From JAUWKC01 sp035529895 (lineage in GTDB: Bacteria > Planctomycetota > Phycisphaerae > Sedimentisphaerales > Anaerobacaceae), in assembly GCA_035529895.1 (NCBI GenBank), contig DATKVV010000058.1, positions 12,557 through 76,556 on the forward strand: a stretch of 64,000 nucleotides of DNA, written 5' to 3'. Every line of letters begins with the position of its first letter. Position 1 is the first letter of the stretch. The notes below the pieces were generated by a model that worked only from the letters and a program-made list of their open reading frames with translations, searched no databases and was not told the DNA's origin. This document shows, one piece after another, positions 16,320-24,130 of this stretch. The position numbers and the translations under genes were made by a program.

Positions 16320-16535
16320 ATGTCGCAGGACGGCGAAAAGGGTGTGATTATTCAGCGGGACAAACAGACTTATGCAGTGGCGCCCCACATTCCATGCGGG
16401 GTTGTAAAGCCACACCAGAGGCTGGGGGCGATGATGGAAAAGATGGGTTTTGAACAGTTCAAATCGGCGGTGCTTGGTGACCAAAAAGGGCTTGCAATTA
16501 AGGGACATCCTCGAAAGGCTCTACGGCAGGTATAA
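16320..16535 (+). CDS. Small protein resembling a sulfite/nitrite reductase ferredoxin-like half domain
   Basis: A 71-residue product starting 12 bases after korB with a strong AAGAGGAGAT ribosome-binding site. GVIIQRDKQTYAVAPHIPCG is the hallmark opening of the ferredoxin-like half domain of nitrite/sulfite reductases, and FKSAVLGDQKGLAIKG resembles its closing strand. No siroheme or iron-sulfur domain follows. The last 20 or so codons overlap the DUF2400 gene in another frame, so the natural C-terminus may have been lost. It may be a stand-alone domain or a truncated remnant; resemblance is moderate. Confidence 0.5.
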   Translation: MSQDGEKGVIIQRDKQTYAVAPHIPCGVVKPHQRLGAMMEKMGFEQFKSAVLGDQKGLAIKGHPRKALRQV

Positions 16536-17328
16536 TCGCCGCGAGTTAATTAAGCCGGACCCGCTGCAGTTCGTTTATCAGTATACACAGCCTGCGGATA
16601 TGGAAATTGCCGGTTTTCTGGCGGCCGCGCTCGCCTATGGCAGAGTGCAGCAGATAGAAAAAAGTCTGACCAATCTTTTGGGGCGCATGAGAGACAGCCC
16701 CTACGGCTTCACCCTGCGCTTCGATAAGAAGAGTAGAGCAAGGCTAAAGGATTTTAAGCACCGGTTCACGACCGGCGAGGACATATCGGATTTGTTGATG
16801 TTACTAAGAGAAGTCTTGAAACGGTACGGCAGCATCGAGAGTGTTTTTGTTCGTGGGTACAATGCCGCGGATAAGAATATTATTGCCGCCTTGTCGAACT
16901 TTTGTGATTCGCTTTTGGACATGTACACCAAAACCAGCAAGGGCAACGTGACGAAGGGGCTCAATTACCTGCTGCCCAGGCCGGCGGCCGGCAGCGCGTG
17001 CAAGAGGCTGAACCTTTTTCTGCGGTGGATGGTGCGCCATGACCGGGTTGATGCAGGTATATGGAAATCAATTGACAAGGCAAAGCTGATTGTGCCGGTC
17101 GATGTGCACATGGGCAGATTGTGCAGGATTCTGAAGCTTTACGACCACAGGACGGCTTCTCTGTCCGCAGCGGCGGAGATAACGGCAAGTTTTGCACGAA
17201 TCGAGCCGGCCGACCCTGTTAAATACGATTTTGCCCTCAGCCGAATCGGCATAGTGGACAATTGTACCGGCCGGCTTCGGCCTGAATGTGAAGCTTGCGA
17301 ATTGTTCGCAATCTGTTCGCAGAGATAG
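16450..17328 (+). CDS. DUF2400 / TIGR02757 family protein
   Basis: A conserved protein of unknown function. The recognisable part begins near residue 15 (LRDILERLYGRYNRREL), followed by PDPLQFVYQYTQPADMEIAG and AALAYGRVQQIEKSL, and ends with the cysteine cluster CTGRLRPECEACELFAIC, which resembles the C-terminal iron-sulfur motif of HhH-type DNA glycosylases. VPVDVHMGRLCR also fits that fold, so a nucleic-acid role is possible but unproven. The upstream TTG at 16450 is one possible start; TTG 16489, just before the conserved region, is another. It overlaps the small gene before it. Confidence 0.8.
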   Translation: MNSSNRRCLVTKKGLQLRDILERLYGRYNRRELIKPDPLQFVYQYTQPADMEIAGFLAAALAYGRVQQIEKSLTNLLGRMRDSPYGFTLRFDKKSRARLKDFKHRFTTGEDISDLLMLLREVLKRYGSIESVFVRGYNAADKNIIAALSNFCDSLLDMYTKTSKGNVTKGLNYLLPRPAAGSACKRLNLFLRWMVRHDRVDAGIWKSIDKAKLIVPVDVHMGRLCRILKLYDHRTASLSAAAEITASFARIEPADPVKYDFALSRIGIVDNCTGRLRPECEACELFAICSQR

Positions 17329-17377
17329 CCCCCGCAGCAAAAAGCCGGTCAAGCGGAATATTATTGTCAGAGCCCTG

Positions 17378-17406
17378 TTGACACAATATTGTTGTTCGCA
17401 GATAAT
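17378..17406 (+). promoter_or_regulatory. Strong promoter of the ars operon with an embedded palindrome
   Basis: TTGACA (17378-17383), exactly 17 bases, GATAAT (17401-17406): close to perfect sigma-70. The arsR ATG is at 17414, seven bases after the -10 box, so the message should begin at or next to the start codon. Inside the spacer ACAATATTGT is a 10-base palindrome, and AATATTATTGT upstream (from 17357) resembles half of it. These are good candidates for the ArsR operator blocking RNA polymerase. Confidence 0.65.
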
Positions 17407-17413
17407 TCGTTAT

Positions 17414-17803
17414 ATGGCGAAATATAAAACTGATAACGCAAAGCATGTGATAAATATCCTGAAGGCCCTGGCCGATATGAGCAGGCTGCGTATTATTATG
17501 GTTCTGGTCGGCCGCGAGCTTTGTGTCTGCCAGATAATCGAATTGCTTGGCCTGGCGCCGTCGACGGTTTCAAAGCATCTGTATATCCTCAAACAGGCCG
17601 GTTTGATTGAGTCGGACAAGAAGGGGCGATGGGTACATTACGGATTGGCCCCGGATGCCAGTAACAAAACCGTCCAAAAGGCCGTGGGCTGGCTCAAAGA
17701 ATTCCTGGCAGCCGACGAGCGGATAATTGAGGACAAGAAGCGGTTGAAGAAAATTTTGAAAGAGGACCCGGAGCGTTTGTGCCTGAAAATAAAAGAAAGA
17801 TGA
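17414..17803 (+). CDS. arsR: ArsR-family metalloid-responsive repressor
   Basis: A winged-helix repressor of 129 residues. The helix-turn-helix is visible in IIELLGLAPSTVSKHLYILK, and the wing in GLIESDKKGRWVHYGL. The metal-sensing pair is ELCVCQII, the classic ELCVC type-1 As(III)-binding motif at the end of the helix before the HTH. Start ATG 17414 gives the normal length; longer upstream frames lack support. The stop overlaps the arsC start. The promoter spacing predicts a leaderless message. It probably represses its own operon until arsenite binds. Confidence 0.92.
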   Translation: MAKYKTDNAKHVINILKALADMSRLRIIMVLVGRELCVCQIIELLGLAPSTVSKHLYILKQAGLIESDKKGRWVHYGLAPDASNKTVQKAVGWLKEFLAADERIIEDKKRLKKILKEDPERLCLKIKER

Positions 17804-18237
17804 ATGTGCTGTTTGTTTGCACGGGCAACTCGTGCCGAAGCCAGATGGCTGAAGGCTGGGCACGGCACTTAAAGAGCAATGTTATGGAGGCGTTCTCGGC
17901 GGGGATTCGGCCCATCGGCGTTAATTCAAGGGCCGTAAGAGTCATGGCCGAGGCCGGAGTGGATATTTCAAGGCAGACATCCAGCCGCATCGATGATTCT
18001 GCCGCGATTGATTTTGATTACGTCGTTACGTTATGTGACAACGCCAAACAGCAGTGTCCCGTATTTCCGGGCGAGGCAAAGCTCGTCCACAGGGCTTTCA
18101 GCGACCCTTACTTTGCCAGCGGCACCGAAGAGGAAATTATGGACGCCTTCCGAAGAACGCGGGACGAGATAAGAAAATTCGTGGAGAATATGCCGGACAA
18201 TCTGGCAGAGTTGGCAAAGGCGAGTTCGAAACAGTAG
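17800..18237 (+). CDS. arsC: Arsenate reductase, low-molecular-weight phosphatase type
   Basis: Reduces arsenate to arsenite in the cytoplasm, normally using thioredoxin. The phosphatase loop CTGNSCR (CX5R) lies at residues 7-13, and the relay cysteines are in TLCDNAKQQCP, as in the Staphylococcus-type enzyme. The late Asp-Pro is in FSDPYFASG. ATG 17800 overlaps the arsR stop (ATGA); an upstream GTG (17779) would add seven residues without family support. Translation is probably coupled to arsR. The arsenite exporter follows 11 bases later. Confidence 0.93.
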   Translation: MNVLFVCTGNSCRSQMAEGWARHLKSNVMEAFSAGIRPIGVNSRAVRVMAEAGVDISRQTSSRIDDSAAIDFDYVVTLCDNAKQQCPVFPGEAKLVHRAFSDPYFASGTEEEIMDAFRRTRDEIRKFVENMPDNLAELAKASSKQ

Positions 18238-18248
18238 GAGCAAAACGT

Positions 18249-19424
18249 ATGGCAGATGAAGGCGGAAAACAAAAGGGGTTGAGCATATTTGAAAAGTACC
18301 TGACCGTCTGGGTGATTCTGTGCATACTCGGCGGAATATTTCTGGGCAAGGTCGCCCCGCAAGTCGCGACAAGGCTGGACGCGATGGCCATCTGCGTCAG
18401 GGGCGCCCCTGTGATATCTATTCCCATCGCCGTTTGCCTGTTTTTTATGATGTACCCTATTATGGTCAAAATAGACTTCGCCGAGGTCGTCAGGGCCGGC
18501 AAGAGCATTAAGCCCGTCGGGCTGACGCTTTTTGTTAACTGGGCCGTCAAGCCCTTCACTATGTACGCAATCGCATTATTCTTTCTCGGCACGCTCTTCT
18601 ATGGCTTGATCGGCCCACAGGCTGTTGACCATGTCAAGATGCCTTTTGGGCTTGACCTGGCCGTCGGTGACACCTATGGCGCCGGGAAGGTCATTCAAGT
18701 CGGAGCCGCCAAGATGCTTGAGGTGCCTTTATGGCGAAGCTATCTTGCCGGGTGCATACTTCTGGGCATCGCTCCCTGCACCGCAATGGTTCTTGTCTGG
18801 GGTTATCTCGCCAGAGGAAACGACGGACATACCCTCGTGATGGTTGCCATAAATTCTCTGACTATGCTGGTTCTTTATGGCCCGTTGGGTGGATTTCTGC
18901 TTGGTATTGGCCGGCTCCCGGTACCGTGGCAGGCGCTGTTGCTGTCTATTGCCATATACGTTGCGCTGCCCCTTGTGGCGGGCTATCTGTCGCGCAGATG
19001 GATAATTGCCGCCAAAGGCGAGGTCTGGTTCAAGGACAAATTCCTGCACTTTCTTACGCCGGTTACTATTATCGCCTTGCTCGTCACGCTGGTCCTGCTC
19101 TTTTCATTCAAGGGCGAGGTCATCCTTTCCAATCCCCTGACTATCCTTTGGATTGCGGTGCCGTTGTTTATTCAGACCAACGTGATTTTCTGGCTGGCCT
19201 ATGGACTCGCCAGGCTGCTCAAACTCAACTACAGCGATGCGGCCCCTTCGGCTATGATAGGAGCTTCAAACCATTTCGAGGTGGCCATAGCCACCTCGAC
19301 CATGCTCTTCGGCCTGTCTTCCGGCGCGGCGCTGGCCACCGTCGTGGGCGTGCTGATTGAGGTTCCCGTCATGCTTATGCTCGTTAAGATATGCCTGCGG
19401 ACCCAAAGGTGGTTTGAGCCTTAA
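18249..19424 (+). CDS. acr3: ACR3-family arsenite efflux permease
   Basis: An integral membrane carrier of 391 residues with about ten helices, exporting arsenite by proton motive force. GIAPCTAMVLVW carries the conserved cysteine required in ACR3 transporters; IGASNHFEVAIATST is the other signature helix. ATG 18249 has AGTAGGAG upstream; the open frame extends further left but overlaps arsC. It is the last gene of arsR-arsC-acr3 and completes a minimal arsenate-to-arsenite export pathway. Confidence 0.95.
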   Translation: MADEGGKQKGLSIFEKYLTVWVILCILGGIFLGKVAPQVATRLDAMAICVRGAPVISIPIAVCLFFMMYPIMVKIDFAEVVRAGKSIKPVGLTLFVNWAVKPFTMYAIALFFLGTLFYGLIGPQAVDHVKMPFGLDLAVGDTYGAGKVIQVGAAKMLEVPLWRSYLAGCILLGIAPCTAMVLVWGYLARGNDGHTLVMVAINSLTMLVLYGPLGGFLLGIGRLPVPWQALLLSIAIYVALPLVAGYLSRRWIIAAKGEVWFKDKFLHFLTPVTIIALLVTLVLLFSFKGEVILSNPLTILWIAVPLFIQTNVIFWLAYGLARLLKLNYSDAAPSAMIGASNHFEVAIATSTMLFGLSSGAALATVVGVLIEVPVMLMLVKICLRTQRWFEP

Positions 19425-19465
19425 AGTTAGTAATTCAACCAAAGAACTTTCCGCGAAATTTAAGC

Positions 19466-19494
19466 TTTGCAATTTGCCTGCTTAAGTCTAAAAT
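19466..19494 (+). promoter_or_regulatory. Candidate promoter of the transglutaminase-like gene
   Basis: TTTGCA (19466-19471), 17 bases, TAAAAT (19489-19494). It would start transcription near 19501, about 40 bases before ATG 19541, after the ars operon. A TTAAGC/GCTTAA inverted repeat (19460-19465 and 19480-19485) overlaps the -35 side. Confidence 0.4.
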
Positions 19495-19540
19495 AGGCCC
19501 GTTGGTTTGGGTCAGACACCAAGTGGGGCGAGTGGGAAAG

Positions 19541-21262
19541 ATGGATTCGAGACAATTGGAAAAATACACTTCGGCGATAACGCTTTCGGATATGGAGGTC
19601 TTTGTCTTTCCGGAGCTGATGTGCAGCCTGGTCCTGGCGAATATTATGAGCCCGATTATCTGGAGGTGGCGCCAACTCGACTGCTTCAAGAAACTTCAGG
19701 GCAAGAACAGCTACAAGAAGCTGATGCGATTAAGGCAGTTCATAATGGACGAGTATGAGTTCAATCTCGACCTTGAAACCTGGGGCCTGACGGGCAAGGA
19801 CAAAGAGCTAAAGCGATTTGAGGCCTGGGTCTCGCCGGAGGCCATCGCCAGAAGCAACGCCCTGTTCGGCTACCATGGTGACAAATATTACTTCGACGTG
19901 GATATCCGCAAACACTTTGGCCTCGATAAATATGACAGTGACATTATCCCGTACTGGAAGACCGAAACCGTCGAGGCGATGGACGCCTTTCGATTCAAGC
20001 AAGGCTACAATACCGGAGCGGGCGAATGCGTGTCACTTTCGGCTTTGTACGCCGCTGCCGCCTTTGTTGTGTGCGGAATACCGCTCGAAGATATTTACAT
20101 GATACTTACGCCGCTGCACTCACAGAATTTCATCGACATTCAGGACGGCGTTCTGACCAACAACCGAAGGCTCGTCACCAGGGCAATGTGGTTCAACGGC
20201 ACCGCCATCTCAAACAAGGCGCAGCGCGCCCTCCGCAACGAAAACGTTACCATCGTGGCGCATCCCTCCGGCTACGTGCATTGTTTGTACAAGGATGCGA
20301 CAATCGATAAAAAAGCTTACGAGCATTTTGTGAGGCGGCTCAACTCATATTTATCGGCGGAATTGACCCTGCAGGTCTTTGCGAATTTTCTACGCTCTCA
20401 GCAGGACTACCAGAAGTTCTTCCAGTTGTGCCGGGATTGCCACGGCCAGTCCAAGTTCCTGAAGGCCGAGGCCCTGTTTCATTACGAGCACAACAGCAAT
20501 TACCGCATAGCGGACAAGACCCACGAGAAACTGCTCGCCGAGGTCTCCGAAGAGGACTTCGTTCCGTATGAACTGCCGGGCCGAGTTCGCTGTGATTTAC
20601 TGGATGAGTTTATAAAGAAGGAAAAGATTGACCTGAGAAACACTGAAGGCAGAGCGGCGATGACAAAATTTATTGAGGCGGTTGTCGCCGACGCCGCGCA
20701 ACTTGTGGAAAAGCTCGCCGATTTTACGCACGTTGAGGCCAGACTACCTTCAGCAGAAAGAAATTACATACCCGGCGTTCCTATTCGAATCTCAACCGAC
20801 CACAGCAGGGAGCAGATAATTGATTATCTGCGGCAATTGCGCGCAGATAATGCCGCCGCCGACCTTGCTTTTTATGCCTTTCGTGATATGGAAAGCTGCG
20901 ACTGGGCGCCGTTCATCAAAGCGGCCATCGAGCGCAATCCCGTCTCCATCCAAATGGCGGAGTCTATGTCGGTCGATGAGGTTTACACCTGGCTTGAACA
21001 GATGAGAAACATCTCGATTTATGACGGCAAACGCCTGGCCCAGCCCGACGAAGCAGCGAATTACAAAACCGGCGACGGACTGGAAAAGGCCTTTTTGCTC
21101 GCTAACGTAATCCGGCAGAGAAACCCCGAACAGGATATCGAAATCAGTGTAGATAATAATGAGGTGGTATTGAAAGGGCAGGGCGAGTACCGATTTGTAT
21201 CTGATAAGGGGTTCAGGAAAGTGATAAACCTGCCTGCCGGAGTTGAAGTTTATTCGGATTGA
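19541..21262 (+). CDS. Transglutaminase-like fold protein, conserved unknown
   Basis: A 573-residue protein, apparently cytoplasmic, with no signal peptide. Near residue 150, GAGECVSLSALYAAAAFVVC resembles the catalytic-cysteine helix of transglutaminase-like/papain-fold proteins; about 20 residues later LTPLHSQNFIDIQDG could supply the His and Asp. The C-terminal half is mostly helical with CRDCHGQSKF and many acidic residues. No function is established for this family to my knowledge. ATG 19541 follows GGGAAAG. The permease gene starts close to or overlapping its stop, so the two are linked. Confidence 0.55.
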   Translation: MDSRQLEKYTSAITLSDMEVFVFPELMCSLVLANIMSPIIWRWRQLDCFKKLQGKNSYKKLMRLRQFIMDEYEFNLDLETWGLTGKDKELKRFEAWVSPEAIARSNALFGYHGDKYYFDVDIRKHFGLDKYDSDIIPYWKTETVEAMDAFRFKQGYNTGAGECVSLSALYAAAAFVVCGIPLEDIYMILTPLHSQNFIDIQDGVLTNNRRLVTRAMWFNGTAISNKAQRALRNENVTIVAHPSGYVHCLYKDATIDKKAYEHFVRRLNSYLSAELTLQVFANFLRSQQDYQKFFQLCRDCHGQSKFLKAEALFHYEHNSNYRIADKTHEKLLAEVSEEDFVPYELPGRVRCDLLDEFIKKEKIDLRNTEGRAAMTKFIEAVVADAAQLVEKLADFTHVEARLPSAERNYIPGVPIRISTDHSREQIIDYLRQLRADNAAADLAFYAFRDMESCDWAPFIKAAIERNPVSIQMAESMSVDEVYTWLEQMRNISIYDGKRLAQPDEAANYKTGDGLEKAFLLANVIRQRNPEQDIEISVDNNEVVLKGQGEYRFVSDKGFRKVINLPAGVEVYSD

Positions 21263-21297
21263 CGGCGACCGACCCCCTGCGAATGAGGTTTAGAAAC

Positions 21298-22332
21298 ATG
21301 CCGGATAGCGCCATCCTCCAATACGTAGAGCACGTCCTTTTTGAGTTTTGGGCAACCGTCGCCGAGATGTCACCTTATCTGTTATTCGGCTTTCTGATGG
21401 CGGGGGTGCTTTCCGTGCTCGTATCGCAGCGCTTCGTGGAGAGAAATCTTGGCGGCAGGGGGGTATGGCCGCTGTTGAAGGCGTCGCTTTTCGGAGTCCC
21501 GCTGCCTTTGTGCTCCTGCGGCGTCATCCCGGTATCAATGTCGCTGCGCAAGCACGGAGCAAGCAAAGGCTCCACCATAGCCTTTTTGCTCTCGACGCCC
21601 CAGACCGGCGTGGACAGCATCTTTGTGACGTTAAGTCTTCTCGGGCCGGTTTTTGCGGTTTTTAGGCCGGTAGCGGCGCTGGTAACGGGTCTTGTCGGAG
21701 GTGTTCTGGTCGACGTATTCGGCCAAGGGCCGGAAGATCAAAGTCAGACGCCCCCGAAATGTACTGATGAATGCTGTGGCGGGGCAAACAACAGGAAAAT
21801 CGCCAGAGGATTGAAGTATGGTTTTGTTACCCTGCCGCGTGATATTGGAAAGGCGATGCTGGTCGGTTTGGTGATTGCGGCAGTCATTTCGGCGGTAGTG
21901 CCCGACGATTTTTTCGCCGAAAGACTGCCAGCCAGAGGCATTACAGCTATGATAGTGATGATGTTCCTGGGCATACCGGTTTATGTCTGCGCGACGGCTT
22001 CGGTGCCGGTGGCGGCAGCGCTGATTTTGAAGGGGTTGGCCCCCGGCGTCGCCCTGGTATTTCTTATAACCGGGCCAGCCACCAATGCCGCCGCGTTTGC
22101 CACCATTTGGAAAGTCTTAGGGGGACGCACGGCGATAATTTACCTTCTCACCGTTGCGGCTTGTGCGCTTGGGGCGGGTCTATTGCTTGATACGGCCTTT
22201 CCAAATCTGGGGACATCAGTGCACACCCACACGCACCAGATGCAGCATTCAGTCCTCGGAAACATTTCCGCGATAGCGCTCCTGGCGGTTCTGGTCTTTG
22301 CAATCTTAACGGCCGGGAAAAAGGGCGAATAA
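21298..22332 (+). CDS. SO_0444-type Cu/Zn efflux permease (DUF318/ArsP-like family)
   Basis: An integral membrane protein with eight or more helices. The signature PLPLCSCGVIPVSMSLRKHG and the matching later half GIPVYVCATASVPVAAALI identify the permease family that includes SO_0444 and ArsP. A cysteine cluster (KCTDECCGG) and a histidine run (HTHTHQMQH) occur in loops and suggest metal handling. Possible starts are TTG 21259 (overlapping the previous stop), ATG 21283 and ATG 21298; the last has GAGG upstream. Substrate is uncertain: Cu, Zn or organoarsenicals are all possible within the family. Confidence 0.75.
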   Translation: MPDSAILQYVEHVLFEFWATVAEMSPYLLFGFLMAGVLSVLVSQRFVERNLGGRGVWPLLKASLFGVPLPLCSCGVIPVSMSLRKHGASKGSTIAFLLSTPQTGVDSIFVTLSLLGPVFAVFRPVAALVTGLVGGVLVDVFGQGPEDQSQTPPKCTDECCGGANNRKIARGLKYGFVTLPRDIGKAMLVGLVIAAVISAVVPDDFFAERLPARGITAMIVMMFLGIPVYVCATASVPVAAALILKGLAPGVALVFLITGPATNAAAFATIWKVLGGRTAIIYLLTVAACALGAGLLLDTAFPNLGTSVHTHTHQMQHSVLGNISAIALLAVLVFAILTAGKKGE

Positions 22333-22430
22333 GCTTGCCAGACCGTCACACATATCCTATGATGTTCAATTGATAGGCGCCGAGTGAAATCTTTAAGGCC
22401 GGTCTGTGGTCCGAATATGGAGACTTCAGC

Positions 22431-23816
22431 GTGATCCCCGACGAAACCATCAAAAGAAAGCATCGGAAACTGAGGGTCTCCGGCGTTCTAATAGCCTTAC
22501 TGTTTGTTGTCATCGGCTGCTTTATTCTCTTCAGGGTCAGCATAAGGTCAAAACTCCACAAGAGGCTCGACGCCATCCGCCGCGCCGGTTACCCTGTCAC
22601 CTGTGCCGAGCTGAACGACTGGTACACGCTGCCCGACAATGCCGAAAACGCCGGCGATTACCTGATGGAGGCCTTCGCATGCTACTACAAGTGGAACGAC
22701 CAGATTGGCGAGCTGCTGCCAATAGCAGGCCAAGGCGAGCTTCCTCCTCGTACAGAACCACTGGCTGTGGAAAGCAAGGTCCTTATCGCCCGGTATCTCG
22801 CCGATAACAGCGAAGCCATCAAGCTTCTTCATCAGGCAGCAGCGATAGAGCACTGTCGCTACCCCGTCGACCTTACAAAGGGCTTTGCGGTCCTGTGTCC
22901 CTACCTGAGCCAGATACGCACGGGGGCCCAGCTACTTGGCCTCGAGGCCATCCTGCACGCCGAAAACGCGCAGCCCGAGCCGGCCGTCCGCTCGGTAATA
23001 TCAGGTTTCGCCCTGGCCCGTTCGCTCTCGAAGGAGCCTATTCTTATCTCGCAGCTTGTCCGCATTGCGTGTCAGGCCCTTGCCACATCGCGTCTTGAGC
23101 GGGTCCTTAACAGGACAGGTTTTGCGGACGAGCAGTTAGTCAGACTCGGCCGGGCCTTTACCCAGGCCGACGACCTCTCCACCATGTCCCGCGCCTTCGT
23201 CGGCGAGCGATGCTTCGGATTAGAATTCCTGACCAAACCCTCCGCTCAAAAGTTGCAGTTTCTTATGGCCGATATTCCATATCCTCTGATTCAACTCTAC
23301 CAGGCCCTGGGCCTGCTTGACAGGGATGCGCTGCTTTACCTTGACGTTATGGACGGCTATGTAAAGGCCGGCCAGCTCCCACCGCAGCAGCGTCAGAAAG
23401 GTGCCTCCGACCTCGAAGAGAGAATGGAAAGACTGTCCAAAACCCACATTGTCCTGCGTGCATTTGTGCCTGCGTTATCGAAGGCCACCGAACAGGACCT
23501 GGCGGCCATTACCCGCCTGCGCACCGCACAGGTTGCTATCGCTGTTGAGCGCTATCGTCTCGCTACCGGCAGACTCCCTGACACCGTTACGGACCTTGTC
23601 CCCGGCTACCTCGAAGCCGTACCTGCAGACCCCTTTGACGGGAAAGACCTGCGATACAAGAAACTCGACCCCGGTTTCGTCGTTTACAGCATAGGCAAGG
23701 ACGGCAGGGACGATGGCGGCAGAGAGAGGCCGCCAGGCATTAATAGAAAATTTGTGATTAATAGAAAATTTGTGGACGGCTCCACGTACGATATAACCTT
23801 CATAATTCAACGATAG
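22431..23816 (+). CDS. Planctomycete membrane-anchored protein of unknown function
   Basis: A 461-residue protein with a single N-terminal membrane helix (about 17-35) after a basic start, and a long extracytoplasmic part with helical repeats. The C-terminus has GRLPDTVTDLVPGYLEAVP then DPFDG and VVYSIGKDGRDDGG, a pattern seen in many planctomycete exported proteins and reminiscent of type II pseudopilin tails. GTG 22431 is the start. Near the end an 18-base tandem duplication repeats INRKFV twice. No partner suggests a role. Confidence 0.6.
   Translation: MIPDETIKRKHRKLRVSGVLIALLFVVIGCFILFRVSIRSKLHKRLDAIRRAGYPVTCAELNDWYTLPDNAENAGDYLMEAFACYYKWNDQIGELLPIAGQGELPPRTEPLAVESKVLIARYLADNSEAIKLLHQAAAIEHCRYPVDLTKGFAVLCPYLSQIRTGAQLLGLEAILHAENAQPEPAVRSVISGFALARSLSKEPILISQLVRIACQALATSRLERVLNRTGFADEQLVRLGRAFTQADDLSTMSRAFVGERCFGLEFLTKPSAQKLQFLMADIPYPLIQLYQALGLLDRDALLYLDVMDGYVKAGQLPPQQRQKGASDLEERMERLSKTHIVLRAFVPALSKATEQDLAAITRLRTAQVAIAVERYRLATGRLPDTVTDLVPGYLEAVPADPFDGKDLRYKKLDPGFVVYSIGKDGRDDGGRERPPGINRKFVINRKFVDGSTYDITFIIQR
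23739..23774 (+). repeat. Perfect 18-base tandem duplication inside a gene
   Basis: ATTAATAGAAAATTTGTG occurs at 23739-23756 and again at 23757-23774, in frame, giving INRKFV twice. The unit is more A+T-rich than its surroundings. It looks like a recent slippage duplication. Confidence 0.9.
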
Positions 23817-24130
23817 ATTTGTAATCCGCGAGCCTTATCGCAGCTTACGATTCTGTTTGTTCATTGCTGGTTACCTTGCCTGTATTCGGAATTCCTGCTC
23901 TGCAACTTACGTGTGATGGGAATTACCAGGCCCGCGGCTTGGAGAAAATATCTGGCAAAATCTTCCCGGTGCCGCTATAATAATATTAGCCATTCGTTAC
24001 AGGCTTCGAAAAAACAGGAAATTCTCAAAGAATTTTAGAAATAAGCAGTAACTTTTTGTGAGCTTTCGCGTCATATAAAATAGTATGGCCCGACAGCTTG
24101 AGCGGCTTAGTCCATGCGAAAAGAGCTCTT
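23817..24130. other. Intergenic region before the large vWA/MoxR block
   Basis: About 310 bases without a supported gene. It is A+T-rich toward the right end, with TATAAAAT-like runs near 24074-24081, but I find no -35/-10 pair at good spacing. The promoter of the following operon is probably here. Confidence 0.4.
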
